Below are positions 17,637 to 26,293 of a stretch of DNA of 39,177 nucleotides, in pieces. A program made the position numbers and the translations under genes. Numbering within the stretch: the first letter of the stretch is position 1; each line of letters starts with the position of its first letter. Below the pieces are notes generated by a model. It searched no databases. It was not told the origin of the DNA and saw only the letters and a list, made by a program, of their open reading frames with translations. This DNA comes from an uncultured Fluviicola sp. (lineage in GTDB: Bacteria; Bacteroidota; Bacteroidia; Flavobacteriales_D; Crocinitomicaceae), in NCBI GenBank assembly GCA_913009205.1, contig CAJVYC010000025.1, positions 1-39,177 on the forward strand, read 5' to 3'.

Positions 17637-17900
17637 TTAAAAATCAAATTGAATATCAAGATTGTGTCCATCAAGTAATACGATATAATCTTCGATTTCA
17701 AATTCAGAGGGTTTGAATTTTTCATTGCGAAGGTTCGTTTGATTCTGGCGTTGGATGCTTCGCGCAAATCTGCGAATACTTTCTTTAGAGTCCAATATTA
17801 GGCCTGGACCACGAACACTAGTTCCATCATCATCTTTTGCAACCATTGTAAAATAGGAAGAGTTGCAATATTTGATTTCCCCAGTTCTGATGTCTTCAGC
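17637..17900 (-). pseudogene. C-terminal remnant of a hotdog acyl-CoA thioesterase-like protein
   Basis: 87 codons, open back to an in-frame TAA at 17901-17903. An ATG at 17846 could start a 69-residue product. The readable part, EDIRTGEIKYCNSSYFTMVA and KDDDGTSVRGPGLILDSKES, parallels the last hotdog strands of acyl-CoA thioesterases (xEdlxTGexxxxxxayFtmVAxDxxGxPxxVPxL), and can be compared with IYTFVAVDQNGGPIQVPELIP in the intact thioesterase at 22228-22743. The tail FKPSEFEIEDYIVLLDGH is not familiar to me. The N-terminal half is missing. Its stop codon abuts the DUF983 stop codon. Confidence 0.5.
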
Positions 17901-17925
17901 TTAAACACATAAAGTCTTTTAGATT

Positions 17926-20427
17926 CTAGTGTGTGTGTCCTTCTTCACCGTGGTGATCTCCGTGACCCTCGCAAGATACTTTGTCTTTACAACATTTATC
18001 ATCAACATGACCAACAAACTCACCAGCCTCGTTGTACATAGACATGCACATTTCAGTTGCTTCAGCTGAACATCCTTCTTTTTCACAGTTTGCACGACAT
18101 TCTTCCTTCGTCATTTCTGAACACTTTGAAAGATCACATTTCATACCTTCCATCTGACACTTCTTAGCATCCCAATCACCTTTACATGCTTTCGCATCAC
18201 TTTCGCAAGATTTTTTCTTTGCGCAACATTCTTTCTTTTCTCCAGAACATACAGCTTCACCACCATCCTCATTAGGACCACCTCCTGCTAACATTGGAGC
18301 GATAACTAATCCGATCAAACATGTCAATTTAATTAAGATGTTCATTGAAGGACCAGAAGTATCTTTGAAAGGATCACCTACTGTATCTCCAGTTACTGCC
18401 GCTTTGTGAGCTTCAGAACCTTTGTAAGACATTTCACCGTCAATCATAACACCTGCTTCGAAAGATTTCTTAGCGTTATCCCATGCACCACCAGCGTTGT
18501 TTTGGAAGATTGCCCAAAGAACACCAGAAACAGTAACACCAGCCATATAAGCACCAAGTGCCTCAGCTCCCATTGCAAATCCAATAATGATTGGAGAAAC
18601 AATTGTGATTAATCCGGGAAGCATCATTTCTTTCAATGCCGCCTTAGTCGAAATATCAACACACTTATCGTATTCTGGTTCAGCTTTGTATTCCATGATA
18701 CCAGGAATATCTTTAAACTGACGACGAACTTCTTTTACCATTGCCATTGCAGCTTTACCAACCGCACTCATCGCTAACGCTGAGAATACAACTGGAATCA
18801 TTGCTCCAACAAATAAGGCAGCCAATACGTTTGCTTTAAAGATATTAATTCCATCAATTCCAGTAAACGTTACGAAAGCAGCAAACAATGCCAATGCAGT
18901 TAATGCAGCTGAAGCAATCGCGAATCCTTTACCAACAGCTGCAGTTGTGTTACCAACAGCATCTAAAATATCAGTTCTTTGTCTAACCTCAGGATCAAGC
19001 TCAGACATCTCAGCGATACCACCGGCGTTATCTGCAATAGGTCCGAAAGCATCAATCGCTAATTGAAGAGCTGTTGTTGCCATCATTGCTGATGCTCCAA
19101 TAGCTACTCCGTAGAATCCAGCACAAGCGTAAGCTCCCCAAATCGCACCAGCGAAAAGAAGAATTGGAGCAGCAGTAGACATCATACCTAAAGATAAACC
19201 AGAGATAATGTTTGTTGCTGCACCTGTAGAAGAGTTTTGAATAATACTATTAACTGGTTTCTTACCCATTGCTGTGTAGTACTCAGTCAACATAGAAATC
19301 AAACCACCAACTGCTAATCCAATTAATACAGCATAAAATACTCTGTTATATCCAATGATTTGAACTTCATCAATTCCGAAGAATTTCATTTCCATTTGTA
19401 CAGGAAGCATCCATTTGATAATGAAGAAAGAGGCAACAGCTGTTATTGCTAATGATCCCCAGTTTCCTAAGTTGAAAGCTCCTTGAACTTGCTTTTCTTT
19501 AGCATCATTGTTTTTAATTCTAATAACCCAAGATCCCATGATAGAGAACAAGATTCCAACACCAGCAATTAAAACAGGCATCAAGATTGGTCCCATTCCA
19601 GAAAATTTATCTGCGAAATTCGCAGGATCCTGAACGATTAAGTAATTACCTAATACCATTGCAGCTAACATTGTTGCTACATAAGAACCAAATAAATCAG
19701 CTCCCATTCCTGCAACATCACCTACGTTGTCACCAACGTTATCAGCAATTGTTGCTGGGTTTCTAATATCATCTTCTGGAATTCCAGCTTCTACTTTACC
19801 AACTAAATCAGCTCCAACATCAGCAGCTTTGGTATAAATACCACCACCAACTCTTGCAAATAAGGCGATACACTCAGCTCCTAAAGAGAAACCAGCTAAT
19901 GTTTCAAGAATGATACTCATATCTTCTCCTCCAACATTACCAACACCTCCAGCGCTAACTAGTAAGAAGATGAAAATTGCTGAAAGACCAAATACTGCTA
20001 AACCAGCAACACCAAGTCCCATTACAGTACCACCTCTAAATGCAACTTTCATTGCTTGTGGTAAACTTGTTTTTGCAGCTTCTGCAGTTCTAACGTTTGC
20101 CTTTGTTGCAATGCGCATACCGATGTTTCCTGCTACTGCAGAGAATACAGCACCGATAACGAATGCTACTACGATAAACATTCCTGCTGGAATAGATCCT
20201 GTAGCTGAAAGTATTCCAAGTGCAGCACCGGCAATTATAACAAACACTGCTAGCATTTTGTATTCTGCTTTCAAGAATGCCAATGCACCATCTGCAATGT
20301 ATCCTGATAATTTTTTCATTTTGTCACTTCCCTCTGGTTGTTTTTTCACCCAAGATGAAAGGAAAAACATGTACAACAATCCGATGATTCCGAATGCTGG
20401 TAGTATATAAATTAAATTCTGTTCCAT
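17926..20427 (-). CDS. hppA: Membrane-bound ion-translocating pyrophosphatase with Cys/His-rich C-terminal tail
   Basis: 833 residues; the usual length is about 670-760. This multi-helix pump couples PPi hydrolysis to H+ or Na+ export. Catalytic blocks are present: [20 protein letters not shown], then [24 protein letters not shown], and the late [35 protein letters not shown] has Ala where K+-independent enzymes have Lys, so K+-dependence is predicted. From residue 715 a 119-residue hydrophilic tail follows the last helix; I count 15 Cys (including CC pairs) and 6 His, ending [13 protein letters not shown]. The tail is in frame with no sign of a frameshift. A strong consensus promoter precedes the gene. 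Confidence 0.96.
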   Translation of the reverse strand: MEQNLIYILPAFGIIGLLYMFFLSSWVKKQPEGSDKMKKLSGYIADGALAFLKAEYKMLAVFVIIAGAALGILSATGSIPAGMFIVVAFVIGAVFSAVAGNIGMRIATKANVRTAEAAKTSLPQAMKVAFRGGTVMGLGVAGLAVFGLSAIFIFLLVSAGGVGNVGGEDMSIILETLAGFSLGAECIALFARVGGGIYTKAADVGADLVGKVEAGIPEDDIRNPATIADNVGDNVGDVAGMGADLFGSYVATMLAAMVLGNYLIVQDPANFADKFSGMGPILMPVLIAGVGILFSIMGSWVIRIKNNDAKEKQVQGAFNLGNWGSLAITAVASFFIIKWMLPVQMEMKFFGIDEVQIIGYNRVFYAVLIGLAVGGLISMLTEYYTAMGKKPVNSIIQNSSTGAATNIISGLSLGMMSTAAPILLFAGAIWGAYACAGFYGVAIGASAMMATTALQLAIDAFGPIADNAGGIAEMSELDPEVRQRTDILDAVGNTTAAVGKGFAIASAALTALALFAAFVTFTGIDGINIFKANVLAALFVGAMIPVVFSALAMSAVGKAAMAMVKEVRRQFKDIPGIMEYKAEPEYDKCVDISTKAALKEMMLPGLITIVSPIIIGFAMGAEALGAYMAGVTVSGVLWAIFQNNAGGAWDNAKKSFEAGVMIDGEMSYKGSEAHKAAVTGDTVGDPFKDTSGPSMNILIKLTCLIGLVIAPMLAGGGPNEDGGEAVCSGEKKECCAKKKSCESDAKACKGDWDAKKCQMEGMKCDLSKCSEMTKEECRANCEKEGCSAEATEMCMSMYNEAGEFVGHVDDKCCKDKVSCEGHGDHHGEEGHTH

Positions 20428-20455
20428 AATTATTAGTTATAGTAATTTGAGTCGG

Positions 20456-20486
20456 CAAAAGTAATTTTTTCTTAGTATAAGTGCAA
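20456..20486 (-). promoter_or_regulatory. Bacteroidetes-consensus promoter of hppA
   Basis: Minus strand: TTG (20484-20486), 20-base spacer, then TACTTTTG (20456-20463), an exact match to TAnnTTTG. It lies 28 bp upstream of the hppA start codon. Confidence 0.7.
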
Positions 20487-20529
20487 CTTTACGGAGTAAA
20501 TAATGAATACTCTTATTCATAATGCACTT
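20479..20529. repeat. Nested inverted repeats at the hppA promoter
   Basis: Outer arms AAGTGCA (20479-20485) and TGCACTT (20523-20529) enclose a perfect inner hairpin ATGAATA-CTCT-TATTCAT (20503-20520). The left outer arm overlaps the TTG element. It could be an operator or chance in AT-rich DNA. Confidence 0.35.
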
Positions 20530-20727
20530 GGGTTTGTGTATATAACTAGAATGCTATATCCCTTCTAGCTTATACCTTAGCGTGTTTTTTTGATAAACAA
20601 CAAAGGCATTATATCCACTTAATTCCTTTGATTATAGTAGCATTCATCACTTTTGATAGCTCAATTTCAGGCCAAATTCAAAACATTTGATTGAGATGAT
20701 CGACGAATCGAACATGATTACGTAAAC
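20530..20727. other. Intergenic, nothing assigned
   Basis: Region between the hppA promoter and the thioredoxin stop. Only a short 6-bp inverted repeat (CTAGAA/TTCTAG at 20546-20568) is visible. Every frame is broken by stops and I see no gene or RNA. Confidence 0.5.
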
Positions 20728-21030
20728 CTAATAAGTAGAGAGCGATTTTATTTTCGATACAAGAGTCGCGCGATCAATACCTCCACTTTGACGCCATTTG
20801 ATTTCACCCGATTTATACATGATGAAAGTTGGAACACCTCGTACATTGAATTTTTGGGCTGCAGATTGATTCTTATCGATGTTAATTTTTAGAATTCGAA
20901 TTTTGTCGCCAAATTCTTTCTTAACCTTATCTAGAGCAGGAGCCATTGCTTTGCACGGTCCACACCATGTCGCATGAAAATCGATCAATGTTACTGTATC
21001 CGACTGAATAATCTCTTTTAATGAAGCCAT
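20728..21030 (-). CDS. trxA: Thioredoxin
   Basis: 100 residues, a single thioredoxin domain without signal peptide, so cytosolic. The active site WCGPCK lies at residues 22-27, the cis-Pro is in [13 protein letters not shown], and [20 protein letters not shown] is typical. It reduces protein disulfides using thioredoxin reductase, which is not in the window. It is divergent from the glycosyltransferase on the other strand. Several thioredoxins usually coexist in one genome, so the trxA symbol is by family only. Confidence 0.9.
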   Translation of the reverse strand: MASLKEIIQSDTVTLIDFHATWCGPCKAMAPALDKVKKEFGDKIRILKINIDKNQSAAQKFNVRGVPTFIMYKSGEIKWRQSGGIDRATLVSKIKSLSTY

Positions 21031-21079
21031 TCCGCAAAATTAATTGAATATTTCTTATTGCAGCGCGACATTGGATTCA

Positions 21080-21111
21080 TTGAAATTGTCGATCAATTAA
21101 TTTTAACTTTG
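21080..21111 (+). promoter_or_regulatory. Promoter of the family 9 glycosyltransferase, close to its start codon
   Basis: TTG (21080-21082), 21-base spacer, TAACTTTG (21104-21111), an exact -7 match. Only four bases separate the box from the GTG start at 21116, so the transcript would begin at or next to the start codon. Confidence 0.6.
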
Positions 21112-21115
21112 TTTC

Positions 21116-22093
21116 GTGAAAATTCTAATCATTCGTTTTAGCTCCATTGGAGATATTGTTCTTACATCGCCAGTAATGCGCGGTTTAAAAGAACAATTAG
21201 GCGAACCTGTCGAGCTGCATTATCTCACTAAAAATGCATTTGAGTCAATTGTTGCATCCAATCCTAAAGTCGATAAAGTCTTTACCATCCAGAAATCTGT
21301 GGACGAAGTTATCGGGGATTTAAGGAAGGAACAATACGACTGGGTAATTGATCTTCACAATAATATTCGAACAAAGTCAATCAAAAGTAAACTTCAAAAA
21401 CCTTCAAAAACCGTTCGGAAACTGAATTGGAAGAAATGGATATTGGTGAAATTAAAAATCAATCGAATGCCTTCCTTGCACATTGTTGATCGGTACTTTG
21501 AAACAGTCAACCATTTAGATGTTAGAAATGACGGAAAGGAGTGTGAATTTTACATCAATCCGGAAAATCAAATTTTGGTTCAACAAGAATTTGGATTTGA
21601 TTCGTTTCTATCTGTTGCGATTGGTGCGCAGTTTGCCACCAAACGCTTACCGACAGATAAATTAATAGAGGTCCTAGCAAAAGTGAAGATACCGGTCGTT
21701 TTAATCGGTGGAAAAGATGATTTTGATGCTGCCAATGAAATCTGCGCAGCACTTAATGACAATACAATTGTTAACGCTTGCGGAAAGTACAACCTACAAC
21801 AAAGTGCCAGTATCGTTAGGCAAAGCCAACATTTATTAACCCACGATACAGGTATGATGCATATTGCATCTTGCTTCGGAATATCAATGACAACCGTATG
21901 GGGAAATACTGTTCCTGATTTGGGAATGTATGCGTATTTGCCATCGGGAAAAGCAAAAGCCTCAATTCATGAAGTGAAAGATCTTTCTTGTCGACCTTGT
22001 TCGAAAATTGGATTTCAGAAATGTCCAAAAGGACACTTTAGGTGCATGGAAATTCAAGATGTGGATGGGATTTTTCGATCGTTGGATTTTTAG
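21116..22093 (+). CDS. Family 9 glycosyltransferase (LPS heptosyltransferase-like)
   Basis: 325 residues with GTG start. The beginning KILIIRFSSIGDIVLTSPV is the strict GT9 N-terminus, which fixes the start. DWVIDLHNNIRTKSIKSKL and the late LTHDTGMMHIASCFG (nucleotide-sugar binding) also fit ADP-heptose:LPS heptosyltransferases and related enzymes. It would act at the cytoplasmic face on lipid A-core or another surface glycan. The gene stands alone, with the divergent thioredoxin upstream and a convergent thioesterase downstream. The acceptor and sugar cannot be told from sequence. Confidence 0.9.
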   Translation: MKILIIRFSSIGDIVLTSPVMRGLKEQLGEPVELHYLTKNAFESIVASNPKVDKVFTIQKSVDEVIGDLRKEQYDWVIDLHNNIRTKSIKSKLQKPSKTVRKLNWKKWILVKLKINRMPSLHIVDRYFETVNHLDVRNDGKECEFYINPENQILVQQEFGFDSFLSVAIGAQFATKRLPTDKLIEVLAKVKIPVVLIGGKDDFDAANEICAALNDNTIVNACGKYNLQQSASIVRQSQHLLTHDTGMMHIASCFGISMTTVWGNTVPDLGMYAYLPSGKAKASIHEVKDLSCRPCSKIGFQKCPKGHFRCMEIQDVDGIFRSLDF

Positions 22094-22128
22094 AATCAGT
22101 CGCAAGCGCCAACTATATAATTGACAAT

Positions 22129-22196
22129 AGAATTTAGATAGTTTTAGTCTTCGATTGAATATCGGTTTCAAAGAATCAATTAAATATCTAAATTCT
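22129..22196. repeat. Long hairpin between convergent genes
   Basis: Perfect 12-bp inverted repeat, AGAATTTAGATA (22129-22140) and TATCTAAATTCT (22185-22196), enclosing a smaller ATTGA/TCAAT pair. It sits between the convergent glycosyltransferase and thioesterase genes, so it may protect or end both transcripts, although no clear U tract follows. Confidence 0.45.
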
Positions 22197-22227
22197 AAAA
22201 AGTTACGTCATCTTCTCTTTAACAGAT

Positions 22228-22743
22228 TTACTCCCCTAAAAACAATTTCTTTAACTCTGTCGCATCCTTAGGATCCATTTTACCCGCCAAGATCAGACCA
22301 AGCTGTTTTCTTCTTAATGCGCCTTCAAAACGTTGTTTTTCCTCTTTCGATTCTGGAATTAATTCAGGTACTTGAATCGGTCCTCCATTCTGATCGACAG
22401 CGACAAATGTATAGATCGCTTCATTTGATTTTTCTCTTACTCCAGTTAAGTGATCTTCCACAAAGACATCTACGAACACCTCCATTGAAGACGAAAACGC
22501 ACGAGAAACTTTCGCTTCCAAAGTTACAATTGAACCTTGCTGAATAGGTTGCTTAAACGAAACATTATTGACAGCTGCTGTAACAACAACGCGCTTGCAG
22601 TGTCTATGCGCTGCAACACTCGAAATGACATCCATCCAAGCCAACAATTCACCACCGAACAAATTGCCCAATGTATTTGTGTCATTCGGTAAAACAACCT
22701 TTGTAGTAATAGATAAAGTCTCTTTTGCTGTTTTTGCTTTCAT
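22228..22743 (-). CDS. Acyl-CoA thioesterase, hotdog fold (YkhA/YciA type)
   Basis: 171 residues. Hotdog motifs are clear: GNLFGGELLAWMDVISSVAA with the catalytic Asp and Gly cluster, then VNNVSFKQPIQQGSIVTLEA, and a C-terminal VAVDQNGGPIQVPELIPE. It hydrolyses acyl-CoA to free acid and CoA in the cytosol, and such proteins form hexamers. The charged C-terminal helix (about 130-171) is normal for the family. A -7 box TAATTTTG lies just upstream of the start. A decayed relative is at 17637-17900. Confidence 0.92.
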   Translation of the reverse strand: MKAKTAKETLSITTKVVLPNDTNTLGNLFGGELLAWMDVISSVAAHRHCKRVVVTAAVNNVSFKQPIQQGSIVTLEAKVSRAFSSSMEVFVDVFVEDHLTGVREKSNEAIYTFVAVDQNGGPIQVPELIPESKEEKQRFEGALRRKQLGLILAGKMDPKDATELKKLFLGE

Positions 22744-22886
22744 AACATTTTTTTGTACAAAATTACGATTCCAAAACCCCTGAACTGAAAATATTCTTCT
22801 TTTTTTGAAACAATATGATTATTTTTTTCGAAGAATGTATAATCAACGTACATTAGTGTTCGTTGTTATTTTAACTTTACGACCTT

Positions 22887-23876
22887 ATGAGCGAAATGAA
22901 CCGATTAATTAGTGAATTCCCGAACAACTTTTTAGAAGCAAAAGAAATTGCTTTAAAAGCAAATTTTCAACAACCTAAAAACGAAATTCATAACATTGTG
23001 ATTTGTGGAATGGGCGGTTCTGGTATTGGAGGAAGTTTGGTTGCCAAATGGTTGGAAAATGAATTGTCAGTTTCAGTCACAGTTGTTAAAGATTACAGTC
23101 TTCCTGCCTTTATTTCGAAGAATTCTTTAGTGATTGGATCGTCTTATTCTGGAAACACAGAAGAAACAATAAGCGCAGTTGAAGAGGCTGTTGCGAAAGG
23201 AGCACATATTATCGGAATCACTTCTGGTGGAAAAATGTTAGAGTTATGTGAATCCAAAGCATTTGATGTAGTTGTTGTACCTGGCGGAAATCCTCCGAGA
23301 ACGGCACTTGCGTTTTCAATCGTTCAATTGGTCAACATTTTCATTCAATTGGGAATGGCGGATTCAAAACGAATGGATGAAATGATGGCCGGTCAGCAAT
23401 TGATAGTTAAAGAAGAAGTCGGAATCAAAGCAGAAGCAAGAAAATTAGCTGAATACTTGACAGGAAAAGTTGGTATTTGGTACGGAACATCTGATTATGA
23501 GCCAGTATTGGTTCGAGCGCGTCAGCAGTTTAATGAGAATGGAAAGGCTTTAGGTTGGAGCCATTCGATTCCTGAAATGAACCACAACGAATTAGTTGGA
23601 TGGGGAGGTGGAGACGAACGTTTCGCTGCTGTATTCATTGATACGAAGTGGAACCATACAAGAAATGACAAGAGAATCGAGATTACAAAAAGTAAAATTG
23701 AAGCATATTCAACTGTTCATTCTATTCAAGCAAAGGGAGAAAGTCAAATTGAACAATCGATTTACATTATCAACATTGTAGATTGGGCATCACTTTATCT
23801 TGCTGAAATGGAAAACACAGATCCAATTGATATTACGGTTATTGATTTCTTGAAATCTGAATTATCTAAATTCTAA
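22887..23876 (+). CDS. Bifunctional phosphoglucose/phosphomannose isomerase
   Basis: 329 residues. Two SIS domains of the bifunctional PGI/PMI family: IVICGMGGSGIGGSLVAKW (about 36-54), GSSYSGNTEETISAVEEA (about 88-105), PGGNPPRTALAFS (about 132-144), and the C-terminal MNHNELVGWGG carrying the catalytic His/Glu region. It interconverts glucose-6-P, fructose-6-P and mannose-6-P. A partial promoter TAACTTTA lies 7 bp before the ATG. Its TAA overlaps the lipB ATG by one base, so it heads the downstream operon. Confidence 0.93.
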   Translation: MSEMNRLISEFPNNFLEAKEIALKANFQQPKNEIHNIVICGMGGSGIGGSLVAKWLENELSVSVTVVKDYSLPAFISKNSLVIGSSYSGNTEETISAVEEAVAKGAHIIGITSGGKMLELCESKAFDVVVVPGGNPPRTALAFSIVQLVNIFIQLGMADSKRMDEMMAGQQLIVKEEVGIKAEARKLAEYLTGKVGIWYGTSDYEPVLVRARQQFNENGKALGWSHSIPEMNHNELVGWGGGDERFAAVFIDTKWNHTRNDKRIEITKSKIEAYSTVHSIQAKGESQIEQSIYIINIVDWASLYLAEMENTDPIDITVIDFLKSELSKF

Positions 23877-24574
23877 TGCCCGTTGTAAAGTACAAGAACC
23901 TTGGATTAATAGATTACAAGGAGGCATGGGAATATCAAGAAAAACTTTTTAAAGGATCAATTGATCAAAAGATTCGAATTCGAAAAGAAGAATCGACTCA
24001 ACCTACTCAAAATTATATTTTGTTCTGTGAGCATCCGCACGTTTTTACACTTGGAAAAAGCGGTAAGAAAGAACATTTATTGTTGAATGAAAATGCACTT
24101 GGAGAAAAAGATGCAAGTTATTACGAAATTAATCGTGGTGGAGATATAACATACCACGGACCTGGACAATTGGTTGTCTATCCAATTTTTGATTTGGACC
24201 ATTTCTTTTCAGACATTCATAAATACCTCCGCTATTTGGAAGAAGCGGTGATTCAAACCTTGCTTGAGTATGGTATTGAATCCGGAAGAGTAGAAGGTTT
24301 AACAGGTGTTTGGATTGATGGAGATAAGCCTACAGTGCGAAAAATATGTGCCTTTGGGGTCAAAAGTTCAAGGTGGGTAACCATGCACGGAATAGGGTTT
24401 AACGTCAATTCAGACTTGTCTTATTTTTCGCATATTGTTCCTTGTGGCATCCAAGATAAAGCGGTAACTTCAATGGAGTATGAATTGGGCAGAACTGTTG
24501 ACTTAGTAGAAGTTTCTTCAGTATTAAAAGAAAAGTTGGCACTACAATTCGGATATTCATACGAGAATATGTAA
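23876..24574 (+). CDS. lipB: Octanoyltransferase LipB
   Basis: 232 residues. It transfers octanoyl groups from acyl carrier protein to lipoyl domains, the first step of lipoate synthesis. Family blocks: EHPHVFTLGKSGK, NRGGDITYHGPGQLVVYP, then ICAFGVKSSRWVTMHGIGFN with the conserved Lys, and HIVPCGIQDKAVTSM with the acyl-thioester Cys. The start ATG overlaps the stop of the isomerase gene. lipA is not in the window. Lipoate synthesis also needs Fe-S cluster supply, and two Fe-S genes lie a few genes downstream. Confidence 0.96.
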   Translation: MPVVKYKNLGLIDYKEAWEYQEKLFKGSIDQKIRIRKEESTQPTQNYILFCEHPHVFTLGKSGKKEHLLLNENALGEKDASYYEINRGGDITYHGPGQLVVYPIFDLDHFFSDIHKYLRYLEEAVIQTLLEYGIESGRVEGLTGVWIDGDKPTVRKICAFGVKSSRWVTMHGIGFNVNSDLSYFSHIVPCGIQDKAVTSMEYELGRTVDLVEVSSVLKEKLALQFGYSYENM

Positions 24575-24600
24575 CTCGTAGAAGAAACACAGAAAATTTC

Positions 24601-25809
24601 ATGATCGTATTTTTAATCATCTTTGTTTTGATAAATGCGTTTATCATCCTTTCAGGTCGGTTGTATCTGTACAAGGGGATTGCTAACACCTATCTTAAAG
24701 GTCGTTCAGGGCCTTCAATCTATGATTTGGATGTCTTTCACTCTTCTCACATTAAAAAAGGCGGTCAGGTTTCGGACTTAAAGAAACGCGATCAATCCGA
24801 ACCTTTGAAAATTCCCGCAAACTATCGTAGTTATATAGAAGAGCTCGATACCAAGGCGATTTTAGTAATGAAGAACAACGAACTCATTTACGAAGAATAT
24901 TGGGGTGAACACGACGAAAATTCCTATTCCAATTCGTTTTCAATGTCCAAAACGATTGTGTCCCTTCTCATCGGAATCGCAGTTGATGAAGGTAAAATCG
25001 GAAGCCTTGACGATAATGTTTACACCTATCTTGCTGAATACCAAGATCATGCCAGAAAAATAATCACGATTCGTCATTTACTGCAAATGGCTTCTGGATT
25101 AAATTGGATTGAAAGTAGCGCGAATCCTTTGTCTGATAATGCCGAATCCTATTACGGAACAAATTTAAGAGGACATTTAGGAAGGCAAAAAAGAATAAGC
25201 GAGCCGGGGGAAATCTTCCATTATCAAAGTGGAAATTCTCAAATGCTTGGAATGATCATTGAAAAGGTGACTGGAATGACCCTGAGTGCTTATACTGAAT
25301 TGAAAATTTGGTCAAAAATTGGAATGCAAGGTGACGCGTATTGGAGTTTGGATAAAAAATACGGAATTGAAAAAGCATTCTGCTGTTTGTATGCTAATGC
25401 ACGCGATTATGCTCGATTGGGTCAGCTTATATTAAACAAAGGCGTTCACGACGGTGAACAAATTGTTCCACGTTGGTATTATGAAGAAATGGTCGCTGAA
25501 AATTCTCTTTCCACAATGGAAGGGTTGCCGAATTCAAGATATGGACTGCACATGTGGTCCTATCGAGGAGGAGAATATCCTGCTTATTATTGTCGAGGGA
25601 TTCGTGGCCAATACTTAATTTGTATACCCGAAGAAAATTTGCTAATTGTCCGCTTAGGAACAAAAAGAAAACCTGATTTCGAGATTCCAGAAAACCGTAA
25701 AAATGCCCCGATTTTCGTAGAGCAAAACAAGCATAGAATCGGACATTGTCTGGGCATATTTGAATATATTGCACTCGGTAAAAATTTAGCATCCCAAATA
25801 AAAGATTAA
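24601..25809 (+). CDS. Membrane-anchored serine hydrolase (class C beta-lactamase family)
   Basis: 402 residues. An N-terminal hydrophobic helix (about 1-20) anchors or exports it. The catalytic SxxK is S114-M-S-K117 in FSMSKTIVSLL, followed by IRHLLQMASGLNW and EPGEIFHYQSGNSQMLG, typical of the beta-lactamase/esterase EstB group. LGTKRK near the end could serve as a KTG-like block. It is more likely an esterase or peptidase on the periplasmic side than a drug-resistance enzyme. It starts 26 bp after lipB and ends directly before the next gene. Confidence 0.88.
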   Translation: MIVFLIIFVLINAFIILSGRLYLYKGIANTYLKGRSGPSIYDLDVFHSSHIKKGGQVSDLKKRDQSEPLKIPANYRSYIEELDTKAILVMKNNELIYEEYWGEHDENSYSNSFSMSKTIVSLLIGIAVDEGKIGSLDDNVYTYLAEYQDHARKIITIRHLLQMASGLNWIESSANPLSDNAESYYGTNLRGHLGRQKRISEPGEIFHYQSGNSQMLGMIIEKVTGMTLSAYTELKIWSKIGMQGDAYWSLDKKYGIEKAFCCLYANARDYARLGQLILNKGVHDGEQIVPRWYYEEMVAENSLSTMEGLPNSRYGLHMWSYRGGEYPAYYCRGIRGQYLICIPEENLLIVRLGTKRKPDFEIPENRKNAPIFVEQNKHRIGHCLGIFEYIALGKNLASQIKD

Positions 25810-26220
25810 ATGCGTGACGAACTTCTAGGGCCCAAAGTCGAAAATGTCGGAGTGGCAGTTGTTCAAAGTTTGAATGAGTTAAATGAAAAACTTTACAACG
25901 TTTACATTCTGAATTTAAGAGACGAAATCATTGATGAGATTCTTGTAACGAGCAAAGGTTACGGTATGAATGTTAATTCGGGAGAAAAAACAGAAACTTC
26001 AACCTTGCGTCATAAAATAGATTTATTGATGCCCAATGAATTTGCATTAATTGAACCAATTATGGAAGATGTATTTGGTCTTTCAAATGAATATTGGGTA
26101 AGTTTTTGGAGTCATGACAAAATGTATGACAAGAAATTCATTTTTGTTCCCGAGACTATTTCCGAAGAAAACATGAAGTCCATCCCGATTATTGGTGAGA
26201 AAGGTGTTTTGATTATGTGA
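25810..26220 (+). CDS. Conserved hypothetical protein of Bacteroidetes
   Basis: 136 residues, no signal peptide, no membrane segment. The text VGVAVVQSLNELNEKLYNVY, LVTSKGYG, TSTLRHKI and KKFIFVPETISEENMKSIPI belongs to a small Bacteroidetes family that I recall as often mislabelled phenylalanyl-tRNA synthetase alpha subunit; it has no synthetase motifs and is far too short. The function is unknown. It begins immediately after the serine hydrolase stop codon, so the two are translationally coupled. Confidence 0.85.
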   Translation: MRDELLGPKVENVGVAVVQSLNELNEKLYNVYILNLRDEIIDEILVTSKGYGMNVNSGEKTETSTLRHKIDLLMPNEFALIEPIMEDVFGLSNEYWVSFWSHDKMYDKKFIFVPETISEENMKSIPIIGEKGVLIM

Positions 26221-26293
26221 GATTAATCGTTCATTCAAAGCATTTTGTATATTTGCATTTAGCATTTTATTAATTCTTTTGAAATAGAAGATT

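Noticed and set aside
19910-20410. Long plus-strand frame of 166 codons opposite hppA
   Set aside because: It is antisense to conserved hppA helices; its Ala/Pro/Thr-rich composition mirrors the hppA codons and it shows no family features.
20530-20727. Minus-strand reading FEFGLKLSYQK as another barrel remnant
   Set aside because: Only about a dozen codons before a stop, too short to separate from chance.
22129-22196. Riboswitch or structured RNA between the glycosyltransferase and thioesterase genes
   Set aside because: The 12-bp inverted repeat lies between two gene 3' ends, which fits a terminator or processing element; no known riboswitch core was recognised.
24601-25809. Calling the SxxK hydrolase an antibiotic-resistance beta-lactamase
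   Set aside because: SxxK and Y-x-x-G/N motifs occur in many esterases and peptidases of this fold; nothing here indicates resistance.
25810-26220. Annotation as phenylalanyl-tRNA synthetase alpha subunit
   Set aside because: Relatives may carry this label, but at 136 residues without class II synthetase motifs it cannot be PheS.
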